Source of the DNA: Chloroflexi bacterium bin125
Lineage (GTDB): Bacteria > Chloroflexota > Dehalococcoidia > Bin125
Reading direction: 5' to 3'
Assembly: GCA_002239025.1 (NCBI GenBank)
Contig: MPNM01000027.1
Location: forward strand, 1-39,693
Length of the DNA: 39,693 bases
This document shows, piece after piece, positions 15,542 to 25,341 of the stretch. The position numbers were made by a program, and so were the translations under genes. Each line of letters starts with the position of its first letter. The stretch's first letter is position 1. The notes beneath the pieces are model-generated. The model did no database searches. It saw only the letters and a program-made list of their open reading frames with translations, and was not told where the DNA came from.

Positions 15542-17046
15542 GTGTCGCCGGGGTTCAGGCCCCGGCCTTCGTTGAGCGGGCCCTGAGGTTGCGAAGGTGC
15601 GGGAGGTCCGGACGGGTGTCGCCGGGGTTCAGGCCCCGGCCTTCGTTGAGCGCCTCTAAATCGCGTCTCAGGTGTCCAGGTGGCTTAGGGTGTCGCCGGG
15701 GTTCAGGCCCCGGCCTTCGTTGAGCGAGCATCTTCGCGAGCTCGAGCATTCGCGGTCCGACGCGTGTCGCCGGGGTTCAGGCCCCGGCCTTCGTTGAGCG
15801 TTTGCTCATCGCCTCATCACGATTCGTGTAGAAGAAGTGTCGCCGGGGTTCAGGCCCCGGCCTTCGTTGAGCGCGATACATCATCGAAGCGCTTCCGGGA
15901 TTTCCTGGTGTCGCCGGGGTTCAGGCCCCGGCCTTCGTTGAGCGTTGTAGACGATCCGGTCCCGGTACAAGTAGGCCGTCTGTGTCGCCGGGGTTCAGGC
16001 CCCGGCCTTCGTTGAGCGGCTCACTTGCGAGAGATCGCAGAGAAGGCGGGCCGGTGTCGCCGGGGTTCAGGCCCCGGCCTTCGTTGAGCGACGCTTCGCG
16101 TGTGTGCTGCTCTCCGAGCGCGCACGAGTGTCGCCGGGGTTCAGGCCCCGGCCTTCGTTGAGCGCTATTGCCCTCAGGAGCGCGGGCATGCCCGTCCTGC
16201 GTGTCGCCGGGGTTCAGGCCCCGGCCTTCGTTGAGCGAGATCGAACGGGATGCGCTGAAACGCCACCGGGCCGGTGTCGCCGGGGTTCAGGCCCCGGCCT
16301 TCGTTGAGCGTTCATCATCATTGCCGGCCGTAATCCGAGCTTGTCTAGTGTCGCCGGGGTTCAGGCCCCGGCCTTCGTTGAGCGTCCTGCTCGCCGACGA
16401 ACATCAGCTTCGCGTTGACGGTGTCGCCGGGGTTCAGGCCCCGGCCTTCGTTGAGCGCGCCGCTGATTGGAGCCAACCCGCGCGCTTCCAGCTGTGTCGC
16501 CGGGGTTCAGGCCCCGGCCTTCGTTGAGCGACTGAGACCCCTGAGCCAGTACAGAAGGAGCCCGACGTGTCGCCGGGGTTCAGGCCCCGGCCTTCGTTGA
16601 GCGGCGCCGTCAGCGGGCACGGCGAGGGCGTTCATGGGTGTCGCCGGGGTTCAGGCCCCGGCCTTCGTTGAGCGTGCGAGCGAGCGAACCGGATTGCTTC
16701 GCGTCTCGAGGTGTCGCCGGGGTTCAGGCCCCGGCCTTCGTTGAGCGCTGCTCGCCCAGGCCTGGAGCCGCGAGCACCGATCACTCGTGTCGCCGGGGTT
16801 CAGGCCCCGGCCTTCGTTGAGCGGTCTTCCAGCAGCGGCGCAAGCTGGCGCCCTACGCCAAGCCGTGTCGCCGGGGTTCAGGCCCCGGCCTTCGTTGAGC
16901 GCGGAACACCGAGACGGGTGTACGTCGCGATGAACGGTGTCGCCGGGGTTCAGGCCCCGGCCTTCGTTGAACGTGCCACGTGTCGTCCGAACGCAGCGTC
17001 TGGGTGCGCGTGTCGCCGGGGTTCAGCCCCCGGCCTTCATTGAGCG
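15542..17046 (+). CRISPR. CRISPR array, 21 repeats of 37 bp and 20 spacers
   Basis: Repeats start with GTGTCGCC and end with GTTGAGCG; period is 71-78 bp. Each contains a 7-bp stem GCCGGGG/CCCCGGC around loop TTCAGG, which suits cutting by the Cas6-like part of Csb2. Repeat starts: 15542, 15616, 15690, 15764, 15837, 15908, 15982, 16054, 16128, 16201, 16274, 16348, 16421, 16494, 16567, 16638, 16711, 16787, 16865, 16937, 17010. Spacers are 34-37 bp except two old ones of 39 and 41. The first 19 repeats appear identical; repeat 20 has one change near its end, and repeat 21 has changes in the loop and tail, so the old end is at 17046. I noticed no spacer matching elsewhere in the window. Confidence 0.98.
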
Positions 17047-17370
17047 TCGTTTGCCTCCGCGGTGAGCTACGTCGACCGCTGGTGTTCTGATCGCTCTTGA
17101 TCTAGGCCAGTTGATCGGACTAAGGCTAGGCCACTCGGAGGGGGTCGTGGTCTCTCCCGACGGTGGTTGCCAGGCCTCACCTCCCGGCTGCTGCGGCGAC
17201 GTGGTTGTTGGCCGCGGGTGCCTGGTCAGGTAGGACTGATCGCGGGTGGTGAGGTTTTGGGCGTGGTGGCCGGCGATCCAAAGACCGTCCTGGAGTTTCC
17301 CGAGCGGTACCATTGGTAGCGAAGTGCAAACGAAGGAAGCGCTCTACCTGTGAGTTGCAAGGAGGTCGCC
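17047..17370 (+). other. Intergenic stretch after the array, no supported gene
   Basis: 324 bases with no recognised RNA or protein. A minus-strand frame (17313 to 17023) stays open for 96 codons, but it enters the last CRISPR repeat and has a Pro/Thr/Ser-heavy composition, so it is not called. The promoter of the gene pair at 17371 probably lies in its last part. Confidence 0.5.
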
Positions 17371-17637
17371 ATGGCTAGGCGTCGCACGCCCGAAGAAACC
17401 GGTCGCCTCGGAGATGCGATCTATCAGCGGCAAATCCGAGAGCAGGTAGAGGCCACGCATTTTGGCGAGATTGTTTCGATTGATGTCGAAAGTGGTGAGT
17501 ACGCTCTTGGTGACAGCGTTATCGCTGCGACCGACCGCTTACGGAAACGATGTCCCGACGCTGATATCTGGAGCCTGCGCATCGGCTATGGCGTTCTACG
17601 GCAGTTCGGAAGCGGTTTCCTACGGAGGTCGGGGTGA
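17371..17637 (+). CDS. Small protein paired with an aspartic protease, unknown function
   Basis: 88 residues from the ATG at 17371, which follows a strong AAGGAGG 6 bases upstream; an in-frame earlier start at 17350 is less likely. It opens 'MARRRTPEETGRLGDAIYQRQIREQVE', then 'GEIVSIDVESGEYALGDSVIAATDRLRKRCPDADIWSLRIGYGVLRQFG'. Short proteins with 'D..SGEY......AA..RL....P.A....R.GY' often stand directly before retropepsin-like genes in bacteria (recollection of gene neighbourhoods, not checked). Its stop overlaps the next start by 4 bases (GTGA), so the two are made together. It may be a partner or substrate of the protease. Confidence 0.75.
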   Translation: MARRRTPEETGRLGDAIYQRQIREQVEATHFGEIVSIDVESGEYALGDSVIAATDRLRKRCPDADIWSLRIGYGVLRQFGSGFLRRSG

Positions 17638-18005
17638 TCGAGGGCATCGTGAATGAACATCACGAAGCGGTTGTTGCGCTGTCAGTGCAAGGGTCTTCCG
17701 GGCAAACACACGAGATCGAGGCAGTAATCGACACTGGCTACAGCGGAATGTTGACGCTGCCTCCATTGATGGTTAGTGAATTGGACCTCGCCTTCCGCAG
17801 CAGCGGGAGGGCCATGATGGCCAACGGGGCTGAGGAAGTTTTCGGCACCTACGACGCCTTAGTGCTGTGGGATGGCGTCATGCGAGAGGTGGAAGTGGAT
17901 GCATTAGGACCAACGCCGCTAGCTGGAATGGCGTTGCTTGATCAGCACAGACTGTGCATTGTTGTGACCGATGGCGGGCAAGTAACCATCGAAGCAAGTC
18001 GCTGA
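17634..18005 (+). CDS. Clan AA (retropepsin-like) aspartic protease
   Basis: 123 residues from a GTG at 17634 with a good ribosome site (CGGAGG about 8 bases before). The catalytic motif is D33-T34-G35 in 'EAVIDTGYSGMLTLP', followed by the expected hydrophobic 'GMALLDQHRLCIVV' near residues 97-110, equivalent to the second conserved turn of retropepsins. One DTG per chain means it should act as a homodimer. There is no signal peptide, so it is likely cytoplasmic. Bacterial single-domain clan AA proteases have poorly known substrates. It is coupled to the preceding small gene and lies between the CRISPR array and a field of broken genes. Confidence 0.8.
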   Translation: MIEGIVNEHHEAVVALSVQGSSGQTHEIEAVIDTGYSGMLTLPPLMVSELDLAFRSSGRAMMANGAEEVFGTYDALVLWDGVMREVEVDALGPTPLAGMALLDQHRLCIVVTDGGQVTIEASR

Positions 18006-18464
18006 GGCACTCCTCAATCACTGTTTGTCCGGCCTCACCCACGGACGAGGAGAGCAAGAACTGATGGCTTGTAGCAGTCTGGGTTAGCAAGATCGCTTGT
18101 CCGACGGGTTGCCAAAAGGCAACCCCCCATTCGAACGTTCGCAGCTGGGTACGCGACGGTCATCTAGATCCAACCTGCGTGTACTGAATCGCGAACCTAA
18201 TCTCTCCATGCGTGGACCGTTCAGGCCTGACTCACCAGGAGTTGAATGTCAGGACCCCCGTGGCTTTAGGAACTGGCTCGACATCGCCCGGCGGGCCCAA
18301 ATGGGAGAGTCGGTCCAAGGAGGAACGGATGCCATCTCTAGAGTGTGGGTCTGGCCGACGACGTTGTTTGGATGCCGGGCTGTAGGACTGTAGGTTGGCG
18401 TCGGCTGTCAAGTGCCTAGCAACAGTTCAGGAACATTCGCCGTAGTCACTACGTTCTATTCTTG
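18006..18464 (+). other. Intergenic stretch, no supported gene
   Basis: About 460 bases. A 98-codon frame at 18097-18393 has no family likeness, no ribosome site and uneven composition. Nothing else was recognised. Confidence 0.5.
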
Positions 18465-20557
18465 ATGAGACAACACTTGGCTGCGATTGCGCTGTTGATG
18501 ACAGCCGCCCTTTCGGCGTGCGACGGCGACGAGCCGTCGTCGGTGTCGGAACCTGCGACGCAGCCGCAGCATGATGCTCAGCGGCAAACAGCCCCCCAGG
18601 TATCAGCGCCGCGTGAGGACGCGGACCGCTCGCCGGACTTACGAACGACGGCAGCGTTCGAGATTGAGCGTGAGGAAGCGCCGCCCGTGGCAGCGTCGGA
18701 TGAAGCGCGGGCTGCACCAGAGTCCGAACAGCAATCAAGCGATGCGGTTGTGCAGGACTCGGTAGGAGTTGAAGCAGAGGAACAGGAACCCGCCGAGCCG
18801 CCTCAAGGCTTGACCGAACTGCCGGGCGCGGTTGTGGAAGATACCGATATTCGGGTGCGGCCGGGTCTGGCCTGGGGGGCGATAGACCGGCTGAAGGCGG
18901 GGGCGTCGGTGGTGGTGCTGCACGGGCCGGCGGTTGGTATCGGGTCAGGTATGGAGAAGAGTTGGAAGGTTGGATTCGCCCGACGATGCTTGACCTACGA
19001 GAGGTCGAGGAGCGGCAGGTGCTGGAAGAAGCGGCGCCACCGCTGATCGCGGAGTGGCGGGGCGAGGAGTATGGGGTGATGGGTCAGTCGGCTGATGGGA
19101 CTGCAGTCCGGCTGCTGAAGATGGAGAACGAAACGTCGAGCATCATCGGCGCGCCAACTGACGAAGTGACCCTGCTGGGCGATGACGTCACACTGCGAGA
19201 CCTACCCATCCTGATTGGCGACGAGACCGTTGTGTTCCCCGGCGACGATTTCCGCGTCGGACAGGGCAAGATCCTGCCGAAGGCGAATGAGTGGATGTGG
19301 CTGCCCTGGGGCTGGTTGCTGGCGCACAACGATACGCACATCTGGCAGTGGCGTCCGAAGACGGATGAGTTGGAGTTCATCCGGCGGCCGCCGGGATTTG
19401 CGAAGTTGTCGCCGAGAGGCGAGAGTCTGGCGATTCTGACTTGCGGCGGCGAGGAATCTTGCTTTCCCTATCTGGACGTGACGCTCCTGCCCCTCGACGG
19501 AAGGCCGATGGTTAGGCTCCTGAACCATGCAGAAGTCAGCCAGACTCTGGGTAGGTTGAAAGCGATTGACATCGTGTCGAGCGACGATTTCATCTGGACC
19601 AGCGACGGGCGAGGGCTGCTGATCCCGTTGGTACCAGAGGCCGCAGCGTTTGCCTCTGCCGCGAGCCTGCTTCACACCGAGAGACCGATTGTCACATTCG
19701 ACCCGCGGTCTCGTTCTTCCGGCTTGCCCGGACACTGTCGTCCGGCTGCAAGTCCCCGCGGATATGGTTGGCGACTCCGCTCGAATGACCTTGTCGCGTT
19801 CCGCGTCCGTTGTCAGGGCGACGACCGTGAGTTGACGGCTTTCTATGATGCTTCGGAACAGTCCATCACGTTGGACACGGCAGCCTCGGTCGAACCGCAA
19901 GTCTCTACGGCGGCGTTGGCTCAGGCCGAGACGTTCGGCCAGCTTAGCGATAGCGCGTACGAGCTTCGCGGCAGCACGGATCGGCATTCGATAGTCGTGG
20001 ATCCTGCAGTACGCAAACTGTTCATCTTCGACCAGGCAGAGAATCACATACGGGCGATCAACGCCGATCCGTACCTAACACCCGATTGGCTTTGGGAACT
20101 CCTGGACCTAGGGCCTGGGTATGACTACCAGCACTTGAACCTCTATCAGTCAGGTGACAACCACGTCGCGGTCATCTGGATGACCAACTACACTCATGTC
20201 GCAGCGGCGTATGTGATCGATCTCACCACGACCGCTGCGTTCCCGCTGCCCATCGGGGCCGTCCGAACATGGCCCTGCTATCCCACCGGTGGCTGGAGCC
20301 CCGATGGGGCGATCTTCCAGATCGAGTTTGAGAGCCACGCCAGCGATCGTCTGCATAGCCGTTGGACCGACGGCCTGGCACTCGTGCGGCGTCATCTGTA
20401 TCAGCGCCAGTTCGTGAGTTCCGAAGGCGAGATAGTCAGCGTCCTCAGGGCCACGGATTATCGCGACGCCAACTACCCGGCACACATGGCGCGGTGGTCG
20501 CCGAACGGGCATTGGCTGGAGATCGGCGGGCACCAAGATCGCCACCATTGCTGGTAG
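18465..20557 (+). pseudogene. SH3/propeller lipoprotein gene split by one frameshift
   Basis: Frame 1 from ATG 18465 gives a lipoprotein signal (LSAC, Cys 19), a long Ser/Glu/Ala linker, and the first half of a bacterial SH3 domain: 'TDIRVRPGLAWGAIDRLKAG' then 'ASVVVLHGPA'. At about 18930 the SH3 domain continues in another frame as WYRVRYGEELEGWIRP, and that frame stays open to 20557 with propeller-like strands such as 'WSPDGAIFQI' and 'WSPNGHWLEIGG'. A single-base indel near 18920-18935 therefore splits one gene of about 697 codons. It has the plan of the intact gene at 2995-4887. The rest of the gene is undamaged, so the change is recent or a sequencing error. Confidence 0.75.
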
Positions 20558-20866
20558 TGTCAACACTTGCGGTGTCGAGCGAACACGTCCGCGTAGTTGT
20601 TCAACGAAGGTGTCACTCGGCTGCTCCATTGGCTGGTCATCTTCGCGCCGAAACGGTCGAAGACCTGAAGCGGGTTCCGCCGCGGTCCGGTCAGCGGCAT
20701 TGAGCCGTACCGCCAGCCGCAATCCTGCCAGACCTGAGCCCCGGCGGACGAGGCGACCAATGTACCCCCCTGGCCTCACGGATATGCGGGCGCCCCTCCT
20801 ACTCGGCGACTGTCCTGCTTGGAGCCGATCGCGACTAGAGCGGGCCAGGGCACTCATCGATGTCCA
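20558..20866 (-). other. Probable decayed coding sequence, unidentified
   Basis: On the minus strand, short phrases such as 'NPLQVFDRFGAKMTSQWSSR' and 'VTPSLNNYADVFA' (20760 to 20560) read like protein, but stops and frame changes surround them and no family is recognised. It may belong with the fragment at 20867-21167. Confidence 0.3.
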
Positions 20867-21167
20867 ACCGTTTGGTCGTGCGCAGTCGGAAGCGCAGGTT
20901 GGCGGCGGAGAGCATCGGTCCCTAGCGCGGGACACCGATGGAGCGACCGCCGGAGAGCGTGAGCAGTGCGTCGTAGGGTCCCTGGCGGTAGAGGTCGACC
21001 CGCAGCGGCGGCTGTTCAGGGTCGGCCTGGGCGACCAATGTGGCTCGGCAGTAGAGCACGGCGACGGCGTCGAGCCGCTCGGCCACCAATTTGAACCACT
21101 GCTTCGAGACTGGGTAGATGAGCAGCATGCGCTCCAGGAGGGTTCGCCGTCGTCCACCGACCGCATC
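20867..21167 (-). pseudogene. Fragment of an unidentified protein with one in-frame stop
   Basis: The minus strand from about 21167 reads 'GGRRRTLLERMLLIYPVSKQ' then 'WFKLVAERLDAVAVLYCRAT', 'DLYRQGPYDALLTLSGGRSIG', a TAG near 20922, then in the same frame 'GPMLSAANLRFRLRTTKRLD'. The composition is protein-like and the reading continues through the stop, which marks it as a decayed gene. The 'RTLLERMLLIYPVS...WFKLVAERL' opening suggests a DNA-binding replication-relaxation-type protein of plasmids and integrated elements, but this is a weak guess. Confidence 0.4.
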
Positions 21168-21591
21168 CTGGCGGCGGTCGGGAAGTAGCGCGGGCGGGGA
21201 CTGGGGCCGAGCGCGTCAAGGCGGACGCTGCATTGAATGAGTTTGCCGGATCATTGGATGCAATGCCGTGAACCAGAGAGGAATCGACTCCACGAAACCA
21301 CTGCTGTTGGCGGTCGAGAGCGGCCTGCCACGAGGGATTGGAACGGTTTCCGGTGAACATCCAGTTGACTGCGCGAAGAGCCGCAACCGCTGAAGCCCTC
21401 GAAGCCCCATTCGACTAGCCGAGGTAGAGCACAGCCCCAATTGCATACGATCTACACGAGGGATTTCGGACAACGACACTCCTGTGCATGTGGCGAAGCG
21501 GCACAATGGGTGGTGATCGTCGGCGCCATGTTTGTCATCTACGGTGCTGCGTCAGCGCGCTATCGTGGCGGCGCGATTTGGAGGAGGCGAT
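21168..21591 (-). other. Mostly non-coding; possible further protein fragment
   Basis: A minus-strand phrase 'VNWMFTGNRSNPSWQAALDR' continuing 'QQQWFRGVDSSLVHGIASND' (about 21385 to 21240) looks like coding sequence but has no start, no known family and stops on both sides. The last 100 bases hold the ribosome site and presumably the promoter of the gene that begins at 21592. Confidence 0.3.
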
Positions 21592-24463
21592 GTGAGCAGA
21601 CCAGGTGCACGGGCTGTTGAACGAACGCTGGTCCTGATTGCCCTCCTGATTGCCTGTTTCGCTGGCTCGGCCGTTGTGGCGCAAGAGACGGTGAGCGTCT
21701 CTGGACAACTCTTCGATCCGGATGGCCATCCGTCGCCGGCGATGTCCGTCGAACTCTGTACGGAACTGGCTTCAGGGTGCTTCAAGGCGGAGACGGACTT
21801 CGACGGCCGGTTTGTGTTCACTGCGTCTCCCGGCTCCTATCTGATTGCCGTCGAGGACCCTTTGAGCGGACGGCGCCTCTTCTATCTCGTGGGCGGCGAC
21901 GGCAATCTCTGATGGGAGAGCGACAGCCTCAGCCGAATCGAAATCGGCTCAGCCGACATCTCAGCGCTTGAGATTACGCTTCCCTCGCTGACCGAGGTCT
22001 CAGGTGTGGTGCTTGACGCAACCGGCGGTCCCCAGGCCGGCGTGATTGTCTTTCTGTGTCGGCCGCCGAGTGGCTCGTGTGAGGACGCCACAACAGACAT
22101 CGAGGGAAGATTTCGGGTTGCCGTCCCGCGTGACGATTACTTTATCGTGATCCAGGCTCCGGTCACCCATGAGGCGGGCTTCTATGACTCCGACTCACCG
22201 GTTGGACTCGCTCAGGATTTTGAGCTGGCCGAGATATTGAGGGTACGAGCCGCGCCCGTTGACGGTATTGAGATGATGCTGCGCTCGGCTCCTGACCGGG
22301 CTCAGCGCACCGTCAGCGGGCGGATCACGGACTCAGAGGGAATGGCTCTGGTCGACGCGTTGGTTCGCGTCTGTCCGACATCCAAGCGGACCTGCCACTC
22401 TGTCAGCACCGATGAAAACGGCGACTTCCTCTTCTCGCTCGACATCAACGGTGAGGAGTACGAGCTCAGAATCGAGGTCGCGGGGGTTCCCAGCTTTTAC
22501 AGCGCGGTCGACAGGTTCGTTCAGCGGCTCCGCCGCTCTGAGCACAACCGTGACGGTCGCTGCTGGATCGATCAGCGGGCTCGAAATCGTCGTCCCTCTG
22601 CCGAACCGGGTCGCAGGCCGGATCCTGGGGACCGACGGCTCGCCGTCGGTCGAGACGATGGTTCACGTCTGCCGCGAGTTTCCCATTGACTCCTGCGTGT
22701 GGACCGAAAGCGATAGGGACGGACGCTTTGCCGTAGACGTGCCGAGCGGCGATCACTATGTGGCATTCACGATCGCCTCGAACGAGCGATAGTACTACCA
22801 CGCCCCGTCCACGGGACGCTTGATCCGTACCGGCCGACGGCCAGAGCGGACGTTCATCAGCGTTCCAAGCGCGGAAGCTGTCAGCCTCCAAGTCCGGCTC
22901 CCGCAACGGGATTTCGTTCAGATTCTCATCAGCGAGGCCCAACCAGGCGCCCAAAGCGACGCGCCGGTCAGCGTTACGGCGTGCCGCGAACCAGGGACCT
23001 CGGCGTCGTTCCTGCCCGCCTGCATCTCGCTGACTGAGGCCGCGCCCCTCGACCCCACCGTCAGGCGCGTGTTGTCGCCGCTGATTGATGAGCCGCACTA
23101 TCTCAGGTTCAGTTTCGACGGGCACGCCTTCGGAGGTCCGGTCAATTGGTACTACGACCGACACAGTCCGTCTGGACTGACCACCGACCTCACCCGGGCC
23201 ACGATTTTTTCACGTGACGATCGGCTGCCTTCGACGCTGCGGGTGAGATTGCCTGACCTGCCTCGCACGATTCCAGTCACGCTGCGGCTTCGACCGGGCG
23301 CGAACCTCGTCGGATGGCCGGGCGGAACGATCTCGCTGGCTGAGCTCGCCCGTCAGCTGCCGGCCTTGAAGGGCGTGGTCACCGTTCACCCAGACCAAGA
23401 GGGGAACAGGAGCGTCTATGCGGTCGGGAATCCCGATGCGCCGGACCTCACCACCCATAGCCGTTGGAGGTTCTACGTCGCCGTGCAAGAGCCGATCACG
23501 ATTGTGATCGACTCGCCAGCCGAGGGCCATCCGTACCCCTCGTATGGACTGACCATTGAAGCGGGCCAGTCGTATCTGGTCTGGGCCGATCCGCGCTCCA
23601 CGACCCTCAAACAAGCGACCGCCGGTCTGGGCCGCCTGCGTTCGCCTGCCCGCCTGCTGCGCTGGACCGGATCCAGCTTGGAGTATGCCGGCTCCGGTCT
23701 CGTTCGCCAAGGAGACGTCATCTGGATTGACTCACCGCGCCAGTTCCATGCGCAATAGCCGTTACCGCTGCAGCCCTTCTTCGCGCTCCACGGTGCCCCA
23801 GACGATCATTGGCAGTATCTGCCGCAGCGCTTTGCGGACGTTCAAACGTTCTTCTGGGAGGAGTACGGCGTCCTCAGGAACGGCCTCCGGGTGCACTACC
23901 GAACCGCGATCGAAGATGAGCGATTGAGCTTCGTCCCCGATGGTCAATGCGGTTCAGCCTGGATCACGATTACGTTGGTGTGCGGTGAGCCGCATGCCAT
24001 CGCCAAGTTCTACTTCCGTTATCTGCAGTGGAATATGAGCTACATCCTCAACCGTCCCGGTTGGTTGATCGAAGGGGCGATGGAGTACTCCGCGGCGAGG
24101 TACGTCCAGCACGCGCAAGGTCGCAGCGGCGATCCGTTGCACTTTCACCGCCGGTCTGCACGCGACGACACCAGCGAGCAGCGGACGCTGCACCAGCTGC
24201 CGACTTACATCCAACATTGGGGCGACGATCCCTCCGCCACGAGAATGGCCGCGTTAGCCGTCGATTGGCTCGTGCGCCACAGCGGTGATCCAAACTCGCT
24301 GTTCGACGTGTTCCGCCGTGTGTCCGACTACTTCCGCACGCCGCTGCGGAATGATCACGACTGGGAGCGTGCATTCGAGGAGGCCTTCGGCATTGCGGTA
24401 GAGGACTTCTACGAGCGGTTCGCGGAGTACCGAGCCAATGGCTTCATCCTCGACCAAGAGTAG
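21592..24463 (+). pseudogene. Secreted CnaB-repeat / peptidase-like protein, broken by three stops and a frameshift
   Basis: A GTG at 21592 after GGAGGAGG starts a signal peptide ('LVLIALLIACFAGSAVVAQ'). CnaB/carboxypeptidase-regulatory-like domains follow ('VSGQLFDPDGHPSPAMSVEL', 'VSGVVLDATGGPQAGVIVFL', 'VSGRITDSEGMALVDALVRV', 'VAGRILGTDGSPSVETMVHV'), then 'GANLVGWPGG', then a peptidase-like region ending 'DFYERFAEYRANGFILDQE'. The reading is interrupted by TGA 21910-21912, a frameshift near 22510, TAG 22790-22792 and TAG 23756-23758, yet the protein is recognisable across each. In the peptidase-like region the zinc motif is replaced by HAIAK, while the downstream 'GWLIEGAMEY' Glu is kept. 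Its intact relative at 28834-31509 has the same parts in a different order. Confidence 0.8.
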
Positions 24464-24579
24464 ATCGGCGGCGGTCGCGCTCTACAACAGACGCCGAGCC
24501 GGCAACCGCGGGCTCGCTGAGCGTCCGGGACGCGGCCAGCCGACCGGAACCGCAGCAGACCAACCGGCCCCCCGATGGC

Positions 24580-24925
24580 CAGCGCCATCTCCGACGCCTC
24601 TATCGTCAACGAGCGCGGGACCGAGTAGGTCTCTCTGACCGGCGAATGCAGCAACCCCGACTCAGACGCACCCATGATCACAGCCGACACCGTGGAGGAA
24701 CAGGTGGCCAGGGTCCCGGTCGCCGCGGCGCCGCCTGAGGAGCCGGAGGACGAAGCGGAGTCCTCGCCGGCCGCTGAACTGTCGCTCATCTCCGCGCTCA
24801 GCTACGCCAAGGTCAATGGCAAGATCGACTTCTCGGTGTACCGCTAGGCGGTTAACGGCTACCCGGCCGGGAAGATCAGCGACACGGAGCTGCTGGAGGT
24901 GGTGATGGCCTACCGGCTCCATTGA
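24580..24925 (+). pseudogene. C-terminal fragment of a secreted protein (dockerin-like tail)
   Basis: One frame, with TAG near 24616 and TAG at 24846, reads an acidic Pro/Glu linker ('APPEEPEDEAESSPAAEL'), then 'NGKIDFSVYR' stop 'AVNGYPAGKISDTELLEVVMAY' and ends at 24923-24925. The pattern NG.I......AVN.Y..G.I....LLEVV..Y is like the short C-terminal module found on many secreted Dehalococcoidia proteins, where it may mediate attachment or sorting (recollection, unchecked). It could be the detached tail of a neighbouring secreted gene. Confidence 0.45.
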
Positions 24926-25022
24926 AGCGGTCGGCTACCTGCAGCCAACCGGGGCGAGTCGCTACCGCTTGGATGGGTTGTTGCTGCGTCCGCCGCCGAA
25001 GGGCTTGCTCGTCGATCGCTAA

Positions 25023-25190
25023 GAGCGACGCTCCACGACCCTCAACACCAACCTCGCATTCTCTGAATGGGTCCAGGTCTTCGGCGACGAGAAGATCACT
25101 ACCGCGCTGCTCGACCGCCTCGGCCACCACGCCCACATCCTCACGATCAGAGGCTAGTCCTACCGGACTCGTCCTTTCACCAAGGCCTGA
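25023..25190 (+). pseudogene. istB: IS21 istB C-terminal relic, copy 1
   Basis: The frame reads '[20 protein letters not shown]' then '[20 protein letters not shown]', a TAG at 25155-25157, and 'SYRTRPFTKA'. This is the end of an IstB-type ATPase, the helper of IS21-family transposition, where 'TTNL.F.EW..VFGD..(L/M)TTALLDRL.H' is conserved. The N-terminal part with the Walker motifs and the istA gene are absent. Confidence 0.7.
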
Positions 25191-25341
25191 ACGGAGGCAA
25201 GGCCGGCCACGCACCGACCACTTCCACCACTCCAAGCGGATCACTTCTTCACCGATGAGGTTGTCAACGAGCAGGACATGACGAATGCCGTGAGCGAACC
25301 GGCGAGGGGAACTTCACCACCTCAACTAGCGTCTTCCCTGT

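Noticed and set aside
15542-15578. Resemblance of the CRISPR repeat stem to the 26-bp palindromic elements
   Set aside because: Both are GC-rich palindromes, but core (TTCAGG versus ATCAAGT), length and edges differ; likely chance.
15450-15690. Partial match between the leader (CTCAAATCGCGCTCA, about 15459-15473) and spacer 2 (about 15653-15673)
   Set aside because: Needs two one-base gaps over 18 bases; too weak to indicate self-targeting or leader-derived spacer.
15555-17043. Several open frames within 15555-17043
   Set aside because: They are translations of the CRISPR repeat (repeating 'VAGVQAPAFVER' or 'SPGFRPRPSL'), not genes.
17023-17313. 96-codon minus-strand frame after the array, considered as a toxin-like or leader gene
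   Set aside because: It runs into the last CRISPR repeat, lacks a ribosome site and has no family likeness.
20150-21166. 338-codon minus-strand frame
   Set aside because: Composition is Ser/Arg/Pro-rich; the protein-like phrases at 20.9-21.1 kb are in a different frame, and its lower half overlaps the well-supported lipoprotein sequence on the plus strand.
21592-25190. Possible recoding of TAG/TGA as amino acids, since several genes read through these stops
   Set aside because: Intact genes in the same window (csb1, csb2, cas1, the genes ending at 4887, 28122 and 39503) stop at TAG or TGA exactly at the family's normal end, and the broken genes also contain frameshifts and truncations, which recoding cannot explain.
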